The notes under the pieces are model-generated. The model made no database searches. It had not been told where the DNA came from and saw only the letters and a program-made list of their open reading frames with translations. DNA of 64,000 nt, from assembly GCA_023078555.1 (NCBI GenBank), contig CM041199.1, forward strand, positions 2,786,513-2,850,512. The letters are read 5' to 3'. This stretch comes from Ulva prolifera (lineage: Eukaryota; Chlorophyta; Ulvophyceae; Ulvales; Ulvaceae). Below, piece by piece: positions 38,701-51,166 of the stretch. Position 1 is the first letter of the stretch. Each line of letters starts with the position of its first letter. Made by a program: the position numbers and the translations under genes.

Positions 38701-41700
38701 CATCCCAACAGGGTCATTATCTGACCTCACCCACAGCTAAAGTTGCCGCAAGCCCCAAGAACGCGTTTGAATTTAACACCGCAATCAAAGCCACAATGTT
38801 CATTGCCCTACATTATATACATCATCCAAGTATGGCGTTCATTGGATGTGTCAATATGCATTGGGACAACATCCGAACATGGTCATTTTCTGACCTCACC
38901 CAGAGCTAAAGTTGCCGCAAGCCCCAAGAACGCGTTTGAATTTAACACCGCAATCAAAGCCACAATGTTCATTGCCCTACATTTTATACATCATCCAAGT
39001 ATGGCGTTCATTGGATGTGTCGATATGCATTGGGACAACATCCCAACAGGGCCATTATCTGACCTCACCCGGAGCTAAAGTTGCCGCAAGCCCCAAGAAC
39101 GCGTTTGAATTTTACACCGCAATCAAAGCCACAATGTTCATTGCCCTACATTTTAAACATCATCCAAGTATGGCGTTCATTGGATGTGTCGATATGCATT
39201 GGGACAACATCCCAACATGGTCATCTTCTGACCTCACCCGGAGCTAAAGTTGCCGCAAACCCCAAGAACGCGTTTGAATTTGACACCGAAATCAAAGCCA
39301 CAATGTTCATTGCCCTACATTATATACATCATCCAAGTATGGCGTTCATTGGATGTGTCAATGTGCATTGGGACAACATCCCAACAGGGCCATTATCTGA
39401 CCTCACCCACAGCTAAAGTTGCCGCAAGCCCCAAGAACGCGTTTGAATTTTACACCGCAATCAAAGCCACAATGTTCATTGCCCTACATTTTAAACATCA
39501 TCCAAGTATGGCGTTCATTGGATGTGTCGATATGCATTGGGACAACATCCCAACATGGTCATCTTCTGACCTCACCCGGAGCTAAAGTTGCCGCAAGCCC
39601 CAAGAACGCGTTTGAATTTGACACCGAAGTCAAAGCCACAATGTTCATTGCCCTACATTTTATACATCATCCAAGTATGGCGTTCATTGGATGTGTCAAT
39701 GTGCATTGGGACAACATCCCAACAGGGTCATTATCTGACCTCACCCACAGCTAAAGTTGCCGCAAGCCCCAAGAACGCGTTCGAACTTAACACCGCAATC
39801 AAAGCCACAATGTTCATTGCCCTACATTATATACGTCATCCAAGTATGGCGTTCATTGGATGTGTCAATATGCATTGGGACAACATCCCAACATGGTCAT
39901 TTTCTGACCTCACCCAGAGCTAAAGTTGCCGCAAGCCCCAAGAACGCGTTTTAATTTGACACCGAAATCAAAGCCACAATGTTCATTGCCCTACATTTTA
40001 TACATCAGCCAAGTATGGCGTTCATTGGATGTGTCAATGTGCATTGGGACAACATCCCAACATGGTCATTATCTGACCTCACCCACAGCTAAAGTTGCCG
40101 CAGGCCCCAAGAACGCGTTTGAATTTGACACCGAAATCAAAGCCACAATGTTCATTGCCCTACATTTTATACATCAGCCAAGTATGGCGTTCATTGGATG
40201 TGTCAATGTGCATTGGGACAACATCCCAACAGGGTCATTATCTGACCTCACCCACAGCTAAAGTTGCCGCAGGCCCCAAGAACGCGTTTGAATTTGACAC
40301 CGAAATCAAAGCCACAATGTTCATTGCCCTACATTTTATACATCAGCCAAGTATGGCGTTCATTGGATGTGTCAATGTGCATTGGGACAACATCCCAACA
40401 GGGCCATTATCTGACCTCACCCGGAGCTAAAGTTGCCGCAAGCCCCAAGAACGCGTTTGAATTTTACACCGCAATCAAAGCCACAATGTTCATTGCCCTA
40501 CATTTTAAACATCATCCAAGTATGGCGTTCATTGGATGTGTCGATATGCATTGGGACAACATCCCAACATGGTCATCTTCTGACCTCACCCGGAGCTAAA
40601 GTTGCCGCAAGCCCCAAGAACGCGTTTGAATTTGACACCGAAATCAAAGCCACAATGTTCATTGCCCTACATTATATACATCATCCAAGTATGGCGTTCA
40701 TTGGATGTGTCAATATGCATTGGGACAACATCCCAACATGGTCATTTTCTGACCTCACCCGGAGCTAAAGTTGCCGCAAGCCCCAAGAACGCGTTTTCAT
40801 TTGACACCGAAATCAAAGCCACAATGTTCATTGCCCTACATTATATACATCATCCAAGTATGGCGTTCATTGGATGTGTCAATATGCATTGGGACAACAT
40901 CCCAACATGGTCATTTTCTGACCTCACCCAGAGCTAAAGTTGCCGCAAGTCCCAAGAAAGCGTTTGAATTTGACACCGAAATCAAAGCCACAATGTTCAT
41001 TGCCCTACATTTTATACATCAGCCAAGTATGGCGTTCATTGGATGTGTCAATGTGCATTGGGACAACATCCCAACAGGGTCATTATCTGACCTCACCCAG
41101 AGCTAAAGTTGCCGCAAGCCCCAAGAACGCGTTTGAACTTAACACCGCAATCATAGCCACAATGTTCATTGCCCTACATTATATACATCATCCAAGTATG
41201 GCGTTCATTGGATGTGTCAATATGCATTGGGACAACATCCCAACATGGTCATTTTCTGACCTCACCCAGAGCTAAAGTTGCCGCATGCCCCAAGAACGCG
41301 TTTGAATTTGACACCGAAATCAAAGCCACAATGTTCATTGCCCTACATTTTATACATCAGCCAAGTATGGCGTTCATTGGATGTGTCAATGTGCATTGGG
41401 ACAACATCCCAACAGGGCCATTATCTGACCTCACCCGGAGCTAAAGTTGCCGCAAGCCCCAAGAACGCGCTTGAATTTTACACCGCAATCAAAGCCACAA
41501 TGTTCATTGCCCTACATTTTATACATCATCCAAGTATGGCGTTCATTGGATGTGTCAATTTTCATTGGGACAACACAGGGTCATTATCTGACCTCACCCA
41601 CAGCTAAAGTTGCCGCAAGCCCCAAGAACGCGTTTGAATTTAACACCGCAATCAAAGCCACAATGTTCATTGCCCTACATTATATACATCATCCAAGTAT
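35707..41700. repeat. 169-bp satellite array, right part
   Basis: This is the continuation of the same satellite, in the same orientation and resuming in register: the first bases CAAGCCCC complete the monomer interrupted at 21,013. About 35 monomers are present. A block of roughly 2.0 kb (about 35,710-37,690) recurs nearly identically 2,366 bp downstream (about 38,076-40,060), an offset of exactly 14 monomers, so a higher-order segment was duplicated. One visible difference is AAGAAAGCG near 36,393 against AAGAACGCG in the copy. The array stops abruptly at 41,700 in the middle of a monomer, where the second CACTA element starts. Confidence 0.98.
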
Positions 41701-41720
41701 CACTAGAAGAATGGCGACAC
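41701..41720 (+). repeat. Left terminal inverted repeat of element 2
   Basis: A CACTA terminus directly after satellite ...CCAAGTAT. It pairs with 61,528-61,547 with one mismatch (A/G at position 7). The TAT before it is the left target duplication. Confidence 0.9.
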
Positions 41721-42070
41721 GGTGAATCGGAGAGCTGACGTAGTGTGTGCGGAGGGGCAGTTGGAGAGCCTTCGGAGAATCGGTGGAGGCCGGACGTAGG
41801 TTGCTAGGAGTATCGGAGACTTGTGGCGGAGGTGGGGCAGAGGCAGGTAGGATTTTCCGATTCCCGTCCGGTACGCCCCAGGGCAACGCCTTTTGTTACT
41901 AGCCTGCCTTCGGAGCCCAACCGGAGGATGTACGGAAGAAAAGACGGTTCCGTTGTGCGTCCGACGGAGGGCCTACGGACGCGTGCACTAAATTTCGGAT
42001 CCGTCTCGGATCCGTATGGCGTCCGCCTCGGGGATGCGGGAAATACAGGCTGGGCCGTAGGATTGGTGAC
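41721..42070. promoter_or_regulatory. Left subterminal region of element 2, CGGA/TCCG-rich
   Basis: Dense CGGA and TCCG words, including the palindrome CGGATCCG at 41,996-42,003 and 42,007-42,014. The same palindrome sits at 61,513-61,520 beside the right end. These are candidate binding sites for the element's own accessory protein, by analogy with En/Spm TnpA. No gene is supported. From 42,070 to about 42,700 I see only chance ORFs. Confidence 0.5.
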
Positions 42071-42699
42071 CTCTTGACGTACATGTATCCGTCTGGCTTG
42101 AGATAAACTCACGTATGGTTTCGAGGAGTGTGCACTTGTGGACACGCAATGCCTGACGTCATGGGCGTAATGGGCGTCATGGGCGTTATTACCGGATCAG
42201 ACCTGGTCGCGCACATGTAAGCGGAGTGCAGGAAGGATCGCGGTTTTGTGGAAGCATGATGTGGTTGTTTTCTTTGTTATGAGGCACGTGAACACGGGGC
42301 TGCAGTTGGCAATATGCCTGCATTCATATGCTGTAGGTGCTTACATGGCGCGTGCTTTCCTTGTTCATCGCTAGATTCATACATAGCTCACACTCCCACA
42401 CATTTCCTCAGGACAGACTCCCTGACATTCCGCGGACAGGACCGGGCAAAGGACCTATGTCTACGTACAGGCTGCAAGATGGTCCTGAGGTGGCCCAAAT
42501 ACAACCATACAATGCACTGGCATGTCTACTCGTCCTCGTCCGGGAAGTCGTCAATTAAGGAGTCTTGCACCTTTGACAACTCGGCCTGCATGCAATACCA
42601 GCTGCATGAGTGCACGGCTCTAATGCATTCGTGGTCTGAGCGACTGTCACACAAATAGTGCTACAATTGCAGGCATTGGTGTCACATGTTAGTTCAAGT

Positions 42700-45429
42700 G
42701 TATCGGGGTAGTGACATACCGTCAATACAGCAACCTGCTGTTTTAATTTCTGCACACTCGCACCCTTGCTCTTGGGCTGATGCCTTGCCAGCTTAGCCTC
42801 GCAATCCTCTATCTTTTTCCGAATATCCCTGCGCGCTTGTAGGGCGGCCTCCTTCTCTGCCTTGGCCTTTCGCTTCTCAAGAGCTTTGTTGGACTTCTGC
42901 AATGTACAGGCGCTCTTACACCTGGTCTGATGATGGGTGGGGCAAGTACAATCGGACTAGGCGTCAATTGGCACAAATCATAAGAGGACGTACCGGCGCT
43001 GCGGCTTGTAACTCCATCTCCGGGGACTCGCATCGATCGTCTGCCCGCTGGGGAGAATCAGGCTCTTCCTCTTCACCCATCTGATCGTGACCCACCTCTT
43101 CCACGTCACGCAGGTGCTCACTGTCCTTATCAGCAGTGCGGTCTGCCCTTGGATCTAGCCCTGGCCGCCGGGGAGAAAAGTCAGCGAGCATTGTGCGCCG
43201 TCCGCTGTTGGAATGAGTGCCCCGTCTTCCTGACTTCGATGCGGTAGGAGCCTGTACACGCATGGCTGCCTCGAATGATGGCACATGCCGCTCACACAGG
43301 CGTCCGTACAATCCCGGTACCACTTAATGGTCAACCTCAGGCGGGCAGTACAGCGTGTGGTGAGATTGTACCTTCTCGGTCTTCCTTTGTCTCTTGCCCC
43401 GTTGGACGGGAGAGTCAGCGGTCCCTTCGAGGGCGCGCCGGGCCGCAGCAACCTTGGCGATTCCTTCGCACACATACTCACCGTCCTCCATAGCCCAGGC
43501 CTCGGGGGTTTTCATGGGTTCGCTATCGATAGGGAAGCGGTCTCCTCTCACGGTGAACTGCGCACGAACCACATTGGTTGGAACACAGTCGCCGAATGGC
43601 AGGTCAGTGGCCATGCAAGTGCGGATTCAAGCAGGCCGCGCCGCGCTGGAGTGGCCATTCGGCGAATGGCCACTCCGGGCGCGTGCAGTGCAACACAATG
43701 CATGACGCGCTGGAGTGGCCATTCGGCGAATGGCCACTCCGGGCGCGTGCAGTGCAACACAATGCATGACGCGCTGGAGTGGCCATTCGGCGAATGGCCA
43801 CTCCGGGCGCGTGCAGTGCAACACAATGCATGACGCGCTGGAGTGGCCATTCGGCGAATGGCCACTCCGGGCGCGTGCAGTGCAACACAATGCATGACGC
43901 GCTGGAGTGGCCATTCGGCGAATGGCCACTCCGGGCGCGTGCAGTGCAACACAATGCATGACGCGCTGGAGTGGCCATTCGGCGAATGGCCACTCCGGGC
44001 GCGTGCAGTGCAACACAATGCATGACGCGCTGGAGTGGCCACTCGGCGAATGGCCACTCCGGGCGCGTGCAGTGCAACACAACGCAGGACGCGCTGGGGT
44101 GGCCATTCGGCGAATGGCCACTCCAACTCTGACCAAGGTGGAGGACATGCCTTGGTGTTCTGGAATACATTCATTGCCGCGAGCAGCTTCCTCTGCTCGC
44201 GGGCGCTGGGATTCCTCCGCAGGCCCGTGTTATGGTCCCACGCCCGTCTCGCATACTTCCTGCACATCGGGTCACCTCCGTTTGGGCGGATACTGTGTGC
44301 TTCCCTTCTCCGCCACCGTTGGGCACGGTGTGACGATACGTCACAGTACGGGGAACAGTGGGCTGAGCTCAGCACACTGTGGCAGGTGTCGTACACAGGC
44401 TGTCTTATAGTATATAAGCAGCTGGACCTTAAAGGGTAGACGACAGATCTCATAGTATATAAGCAGCTGAACCTTAAAGGGTAGACGACAGATCTCTTCT
44501 TCTATGTCTCTTGACTTCACAGTCGTTACACACGGCAGCAGGTACGGCATGGGCACGGCAACAGGCACGGCATAACCCGAGCATCAGCAGAGGCACACTC
44601 TTTGGTCACGGCGTTCAAATGGGCGTGCTGGCGGTAGAAAGCATGATTGATATTAGTCGCAGCTTTGTACGCTTCACCTGTTCTGCCGACCTGTACACGA
44701 TACCCGTCACTGCATACTGACCGCGAATGGCGACTCTGACGCGCCAAGACACAACACTGACAGTCGGTGGCATGGGATCCCGTGGGCCTGACGGGGTGGT
44801 AGTGGACCCCAGTTTGCAATCACGTTGTTAGTCGGAGACAGCAGCCGTACCCCATGTGCAGCTTTGCCGAGTGCGTCCGCCCGCGTTTTCGTTAGAATAC
44901 TCCCGACCCACACCTTCTCGTCGTCTGGGAGGGCCAGGTTCACTAGTCCCTGCACCTTCTTGCCTTGCGTGTGGGCATCGGCCATTCCCGCCACCTTGGA
45001 TCTCATCCCTTCCGTCCACATCATCACCGCATCCTTCATCGTTTCCCACCGCCTGTCAGCTTCCGGGTCCGCAGTCAAGGCCGTAGCTGTGGAGTGTGCA
45101 GTGCCGACTGCTGCCGACGCTTGTCCCACGCTCCCTCTGCCCTTGCCCAGCGCCTTCACCAGCACGGGCGGCTTCAGCAGTCCAGCGATAGTGCCTTTCC
45201 TGAAGAAGTACCTTACGCACGTCATCAGTTTCTCGACACTGTCGATATCAACGGAGCTGTCTTTGTCGACGGTTGACGTCAAAGTCAACCCGTCGACGCC
45301 GGCACCTCTGCTCCACACGTTGCTGACCAGCACGTCAAGCATCCCTGCTCCGTTGTCTGCGTCATCTACAACTTCTTTCTCGATGACGACGGGCGCCGCG
45401 CGGAGGAACGTGAACTGCAGGTTGGACAT
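42700..45429 (-). CDS. Spliced accessory gene of element 2 (TnpA-position, unknown family)
   Basis: The family is not recognised. The leftward start is ATG at 45,429 (MSNLQFTFLRAAPVV), with an open segment to about 44,830 containing WETMKDAVMMWTEGMRSK. Further coding-like segments follow: about 44,270-44,130 (CRKYARRAWDHNTGLRRNPS), 43,614-43,340 (QFTVRGDRFPIDSEPMKTPE), 43,320-42,970 (acidic, EEEEPDSPQRAD) and 42,902-42,720. The last is strongly charged and heptad-like (KALEKRKAKAEKEAALQARR), a probable coiled coil. A palindrome array sits in what would be an intron. Exact junctions are not resolved and the segments could be two genes. It diverges from the transposase, with 337 bp between starts, as in element 1; the AWAMEDGEY stretch resembles EWALDDGHY in the element 1 counterpart. 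A DNA-binding accessory role is inferred from position only. Confidence 0.4.
43649..44125. repeat. 64-bp tandem array built on a 27-nt palindrome, eight copies
   Basis: Eight copies begin at 43,649, 43,713, 43,777, 43,841, 43,905, 43,969, 44,033 and 44,097, an exact 64-bp period. Each has the arm GAGTGGCCATTCG, a single central G, and the complementary arm CGAATGGCCACTC, so every unit can form a tight cruciform or hairpin. Spacers are identical (GGGCGCGTGCAGTGCAACAC...). The seventh copy has one arm mismatch (CCACTCGG) and the eighth is slightly diverged. The open frames across it on both strands are artefacts of the repeat. Confidence 0.97.
44407..44496 (+). repeat. 45-bp tandem duplication carrying a TATATAAG box
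   Basis: ATAGTATATAAGCAGCTG followed by ACCTTAAAGGGTAGACGACA is present twice, starting at 44,407 and 44,452, with one mismatch near the middle (CTGGACC/CTGAACC). TATATAAG resembles a TATA box on the plus strand, but no plus-strand gene starts just downstream. It may be a promoter remnant or part of an intron of the leftward gene. Confidence 0.6.
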
Positions 45430-45766
45430 GGTGGATGATTAGACAAAGCGGAATTAACACACGTCTATGGCCCGTACTGTGGATGGTCGTATCGTAGGCA
45501 CAGCTAACATATCGCGTCATTCGCACATGCTTTGCTGCTCCGTGCTTTGAATGGTATGCCGATGTAGCGTCGTCGCGCGGTCCGCCTTCAAAGGTTTGGC
45601 TGCCTCGATACCCCGGCGCCTCGCCTGGGATTGTGGCGTCAGGGCGAACATGGGATGCGACAGGGAGGTCTTCGTGGGACGTAATGCCATCATAGGGACG
45701 ACAAACACCAGAGGCCGCGCTATCGTTGAACATCTTCACAAGAATGCTTAAGTCCGGCTGGCTACC
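45430..45766. promoter_or_regulatory. Divergent intergenic region of element 2
   Basis: 337 bp between the leftward accessory start and the rightward transposase start. No TATA box or obvious repeat was seen. The arrangement equals that of element 1 and implies a shared two-way promoter region. Confidence 0.35.
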
Positions 45767-48700
45767 ATGGCTGGTTCGGCGGATAGACTGAAGAGGGCGG
45801 AGGTGAACGAATTGGTTGCCAAAGCGAACTGTAAGCGCCTGATCCCTCCCGAGCCGACGGGGAAGGAACCGTTTAAATACCAGTGTCTAGGCTGTGGTGA
45901 GAAGTTTCAGAGGCACAACACCGCCCAAAACCATCACGGTCCTTGCAGCCGTCGACTGAGTGCAGCAGCCGCATCGCGGAGAGCCGCTGGTGGACACGAC
46001 GACGCGGGCCCAGACTCGAGGCCAGCCGCTGGCCCGACCTCCGCTACTGCCGATGATGACCGCAGCGGCAGACACGACGGGGCCGGTCCCTCTGGGAGAT
46101 CCCCATCACCTCCAGACATGGGGGGTCCCCCCGATGAGCCTGCCCACTCCGACGACCTCTTCGACGTGCGTACCTTCGGTAGTTGACCGTGCTAAGTCCC
46201 GGTTTGCCTGATCATGATGCAGATCGGCATGACAGCGGCTCGTGATCACGATGGCCATGGGTGTCAGCGCTCCTGTCCCTCAGCTGTTTCTTGCCTGCTC
46301 GCCCAATGCAACTCCGAGGTGTTGGGATTGTGTACAGCTGCCCCCACCGTCCGAAAGCGATCACGCCGAGGGCCCCGCACAATTTTCAGACGACGACTCA
46401 GACTTCTCAGACGCCGACTCCATTGCCTTTTCATCAGAGACGGACTACAGTTCAGACGAACCTGAGGTGTGTCCACATCTTCCATTACATACAATGCTGT
46501 GAATCAGCTCGTACTCCTCCGTAGGACACGCCTGATCGTTGCACATGCAGGAGGCGGATGACGACGGCCCGGACCCCACCACAGGGGCCCGGAAGGGCAC
46601 GGGCGCCTGGTGGCATGAGCAACGCATGAAACACATATACACCGGCAGCGCCCTCACCGTCCTCACAGTGTGCATGTGGATTGCCCAGTTGAAGAGCCTC
46701 TTCCGCATACAAGACGTGGTCGTCGACACGTGGTGCAGGTTCATACATTACCTCCTGCTACCCGATGGAAACTTTTTCCCTCCCTCCTTCCACCTCGTCA
46801 AGGCGGTCTTGGGTGTCCCGCCTGTTTCCTCTGTAACGCGCCACGTTTGTCCCCAATGCTGGACCTTGTTCCCCCCACTTGATCCGGGTGACCATCACCA
46901 GCATCTGGCGGACACCTGTGGAACCCCAGGTTGTTGTCAACAGCGATTTGATGTCGATCTCACAGGGAAGGGTGTCCCTGTGCGCTCAGCTTTCTTCTTT
47001 GGCGAAGAAGCCTCGCTGAAAGACCTCCTCCTGCAGCCGGGGCTGCTGACGAGCGTGCGGGAAGCCAGGGCAACAGCTGTCAAAGACAAAAGCAGCTTCC
47101 TCAACTCCCCGGCTGGAAAGGCCCTCAACCTGGCGTGTGGGGGCAAAATCCTGAAGCCAAAGCATAGGGAGCTTGTCCTGCTGTTCAGCCTCGGTGCGCT
47201 CCACCTCCTCATCTGAGCAGGTGGCTATCACACCGCATCGGCACGCCTATGCAACTCCGCGAATTGAGACCCTCTGCCTCGTGTCCCGACAGTCGCTTTT
47301 CCTGCAGGGGGGGACGGGGCCCAGCTGTACGTCAACAAGCAGCACGGTGTCACAATCTGGGGGATCCGCCTGCTTGACCTGCCGCCCCATCTCTCAAGTA
47401 CCAATGTGGCCTGGATTCCCCTTGGAGTGGTGGAGGGGCCATCCGAACCAACATGCATGGCCAGCATTCTGGAGTCCGTGATGGCGTTCTTCAAGAAGCA
47501 TGATCCGGGCGCGCACTCACCTTGTCTTCCTGGTCACTGCCGGGTGATGTGTACAGTTCCCGATCACGTAGTGTCTGGCCCCCGCACCACGTGATGGCTG
47601 GAGTGCAGGAGCTGGGGGTGAGGCACTCAAAATCACACTGCCCGGGGGCGAGGTACTGCACGTGTGGCCGGTGCTGTGCTGTGTGGAGGGGGATATCCCA
47701 TGGCTGGAGAAACTTACCAACAGCATCGGCCATACAGCGAAGAGGGCATGTTTCAGATGTGCCCAAAACGGCGTGTGGGATTACCCCTCCAACACTGTCA
47801 GGTCCGGGGTGTTCACTTACGTTTGTAATCTCTTTCCTGCTAGTGCTGTCTCACGTACCTGTCCTGCTTATAACTGCTATCATGCATGCCACACAGGTGG
47901 ATGGGACACCATCACCCTCTGCACCAGCCCGTGCCCTGCTATGCCGACGGGCCTCTGAAAGGGAAATCACTCACCCCGGAGGAAGAAGCAGCATCCTCGG
48001 CTGCAAACCCCCGGATGGTGCCTGGGAGTGTACAACCGGACACTGGTGGCAACCCCCCACGGACCGCGTGGTCTGAGCCCCGGCATGTGCAGCCCTCGTC
48101 CTGGGAGTCGGACAACCGCTTGAAGTACTCGGCGGCAGAGATCCTGGCCAGGGGCCGAAAGGGCGACACGATCGCTGCCCAGGTGCAATTCCATCTACAG
48201 TGTCATCGAATGCAAACTGTGCACATGCGGCCTACTCCCCTGCCCCCCCTGTGTGCGCCGCAACTCATCTTGCCAACCCCTCTGACACCGAACAAGCGTC
48301 GTTGGTGATACGGCTCTTTTCTTGTGGTAACCCTGGCCAGGCCTGTGGTAATGCAGGTCCACGCACCAACCTTGAAACGCTATTGCGACCGGAAGACACC
48401 GAAGTCCAGGGCCAAGCTCGCCAAAGATGAGTACAAGCTACTGGGGGTGAAAGGTTCTCCGCTGTTCAGTCTCCTCTCCTACTTCAAGTACGAGCACCCC
48501 CAGCCTGCTGCTGCCTGCCTCGCCCTTGAGTCTGGAGTTGATTATGAATTACGCTGTGGCGTTGCAGTCCCTGCCATTTCTTCCGGCTCGAAGTGGCGCA
48601 CGTGTTTCTGCTCGGTGTGCTCATGGACTTCTGGAACCAGTGGCTCCCTCCCCTGGGCCGGAAGAAGTCCAAGAAGGCCCCATTGACTGGCCTCCGGGCG

Positions 48701-49401
48701 CTGTTCCGACTGCCAGAGGATGTCGTCAAGGCGATAGCTGCCAGAGCGCCCCACATCATGCAGACCTCTCTTTTCAAGAAGGTGTACACCGACATCACCA
48801 AGTGCGCAGTCCCATCGCCTGCACACCCTGCTCGCATCCGAGGCTGCGCCATTTTTCGGACTGTTACTTGGACACAGGAACCATGTGCACTCCTGTTGAA
48901 GCATCCCGTCTGAGTCAGGGTGACTGTTTGCGTAGGCACCGCAGTCGCTGGCTCATGGAAGACTGGCTGGCCTTCACCGAGACATTCTCGCTGTACCTCC
49001 TGCACGATCTCCCGTGGAAAGCCTCCGAGAAACGCATACGCAGCGTGTTTGAGCAGTCGTGGGGGCTCCTGCGAGCAGGGGCCCTCTACTTTCTCAGATA
49101 TGAAGAGGGTCAGCACACACCGGCCCGAATCACGGAAGCACAGCGATTGCTGCTGCAGTACGCCAAACTGGCGGAAGAGACGTTTGAAGGGGCTGCTCTC
49201 AGCACGTACAAGCTGCATCTGGCGGCCAGTCACCTACCGGATCAGGTGAGGTGCTGCGGTGCATCCTTCTTCAGTCTTGAATTCTGGATCGAGCGGATGG
49301 TCCAGCTCCTGAAGAGACTGATCAAGTATCGATCGACTCGTTGCCCTGAACAAGTATATGTGAGCGATGAACTGCTGCGCCGCACATGTATGCGGCTGCT
49401 A

Positions 49402-51166
49402 AGGGGGTCATCCACTCCCGCTAAAAGGTGGTCCCCCCCCGGGCGCGCAAAATCCGCTGCGAAACAGCCAAATTGGGGAAGGTTTCCACTATGGTCTATG
49501 TTGAATGAACAATCCTAGTGTTTTAGTTCAGAGTCTTGGGGAGAGTTGGCCATATTCGCCGAAATGGCCGGTCTGGTTGGGGAGAACTGTCTGTGGCTTC
49601 CCAACGCTGCCCAAAGCTGCCCAATCACTCAATTCCTTCCCCAATCTTTCCCAAATTGCATCTTCCAAGTTAATAGGTGTCTTCGGTTGCCTATGGACGG
49701 CCGCGCCGGATTATTCCGTAGCCCGGTGACGTCCTTTTGTGGCAATTGACTTGCTACTGCTCCGAATCACCTCCTGAGGACGTGCTACAGCTGGGGGACG
49801 GTTGTGTCACGACCTATAATCCATTGCTAACTAGTACTTGATCTCCGCATTCTGTGAATGTCGCCTTAGTGGCCTGATGCTACAGTGTAACGACTGCAGA
49901 TTGCCCTTGCTGGTTCAAACCTGCTATATATCTGCCTGCTGCTTCTCTGTGCAACAGAGTCCATGCTTGGTATTCAGTCACCTGCAAGTTGTGTACTGCT
50001 AGGCAGCAAAGTATTTCTGCTATGTTTTGTGCATTGCGCTATGTGAATGTGAAATGCGGGTATTTCGTCAGGTGTCCTAGCCTTTCGAAAACCTCCATGA
50101 TGGCGGCCATTGCCTCTTGCTCCGGTCATTTATTTGATGCATTTCGTGCAGACCACGTAATTGACGGTATTGTCGCACAAGCTTTGTCGCCGGGGATCAG
50201 TCCAGACTATATACACTGTACAATTTTATATCTGTGCCCGATCATATCTCAGGACTCAACATACAAACAAGCGACACTGTTCAGCCACTCAATCATGACA
50301 TGGTAGATGGCTACATATGTGTACACACATCAAGCATGTGCTTCACATAAATGCCAATCTCCATAAATTGTCCAGCTTACAAAACATATGCAGTCTCAAT
50401 GGCAGTTAGCACCACTTCCGGCTCTGTCAATACACATTGCCTCCAATCGACATTGACTGATCTCATGATAATTGACGATCCGCTAATATTCACCTGCTCC
50501 TGTGGCCCACATTCATCTTCATCCCCCCCTACTTCTACCTCACGACCTGTGAGTGCGGCTTCATATTGTGCTGAGGCACACGAAGCCTCGAGGTCAGCTA
50601 ACTTGAAACAAAACTGGAATATTTCGGCGTCCCTGTACTCATTTGGCACGAGCCTAGCTCGTGCAATGGCGGGCAACACAGCGTCTTGTAGCTGCCTCGC
50701 CGTCACAGGCTTGCGATTGATGTAATAACAAGCAGAAACGTTTTCGACAGCATCATCTAACTCTTGTTGCGCCGGTCTCGCGCGAGACACCATTGTCTGA
50801 TGGACACAACACAGCCGACAAATGCAGTACTCTCGAACTTCTACCGATCAGGCGTCGAGAGTGACAAACATGTCATGTAACAACAGTGCAACAAATTATA
50901 GCTCATTTTCGTTGAGTTCCTCGGTCTGGAAGCAATGGCGGTTGATTGGGGATGATCTCGCATCGTTCCCGCGATATTGGGGAAAACGGCGACATTTCGC
51001 CGAAAAGGGCACTCTGCTTGGGGACTTTCCCCAAGACTGAGATCGTACACTACGAGTTCCCAATCAACATAGACCATAGTGGAAACCTTCCCCAATTTGG
51101 CTGTTTCGCAGCGGATTTTGCGCGCCCGGGGGGGGACCACCTTTTAGCGGGAGTGGATGACCCCCT
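49402..51166. mobile_element. 1,765-bp inverted-repeat DNA transposon nested in the transposase gene (hAT-like or unclassified)
   Basis: The 103-bp terminal inverted repeats (49,402-49,504 and 51,064-51,166) are identical and start AGGGGGTCATCCACTCCCGC. The 8-bp target duplication GGCTGCTA lies at 49,394-49,401 and 51,167-51,174. Further in, weaker inverted similarity continues (CTTGGGGA, TTCGCCGAAA words). An 8-bp duplication fits hAT and a few other superfamilies, but the termini do not show the usual CAGGG hAT end, so the family is left open. There is no transposase inside, so it is non-autonomous. Identical ends suggest a recent insertion. Confidence 0.93.
50377..50793 (-). CDS. 138-residue ORF inside the nested transposon, unknown
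   Basis: ATG at 50,793, stop at 50,377. The product starts MVSRARPAQQELDDAVENVS and is acidic, with a predicted helical middle (FQFCFKLADLEASCASAQYE) and an EVEVGGDEDE acidic patch. No domain is recognised. It is the only sizeable coding-like frame in the 1,765-bp element; most of the remaining interior shows nothing. It may be a captured gene fragment or the remnant of a transposase or accessory gene. Confidence 0.35.
   Translation of the reverse strand: MVSRARPAQQELDDAVENVSACYYINRKPVTARQLQDAVLPAIARARLVPNEYRDAEIFQFCFKLADLEASCASAQYEAALTGREVEVGGDEDECGPQEQVNISGSSIIMRSVNVDWRQCVLTEPEVVLTAIETAYVL

Noticed and set aside
1-41700. Regular repeats read as a CRISPR array
   Set aside because: There are no unique spacers; whole 169-bp units are homogeneous, no cas genes are present, and the locus is eukaryotic.
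43548-44453. Long leftward and rightward ORFs across the 64-bp palindrome array
   Set aside because: The protein is a translation of the tandem repeat on both strands. Only the non-repeat part near 44,270-44,130 looks coding.
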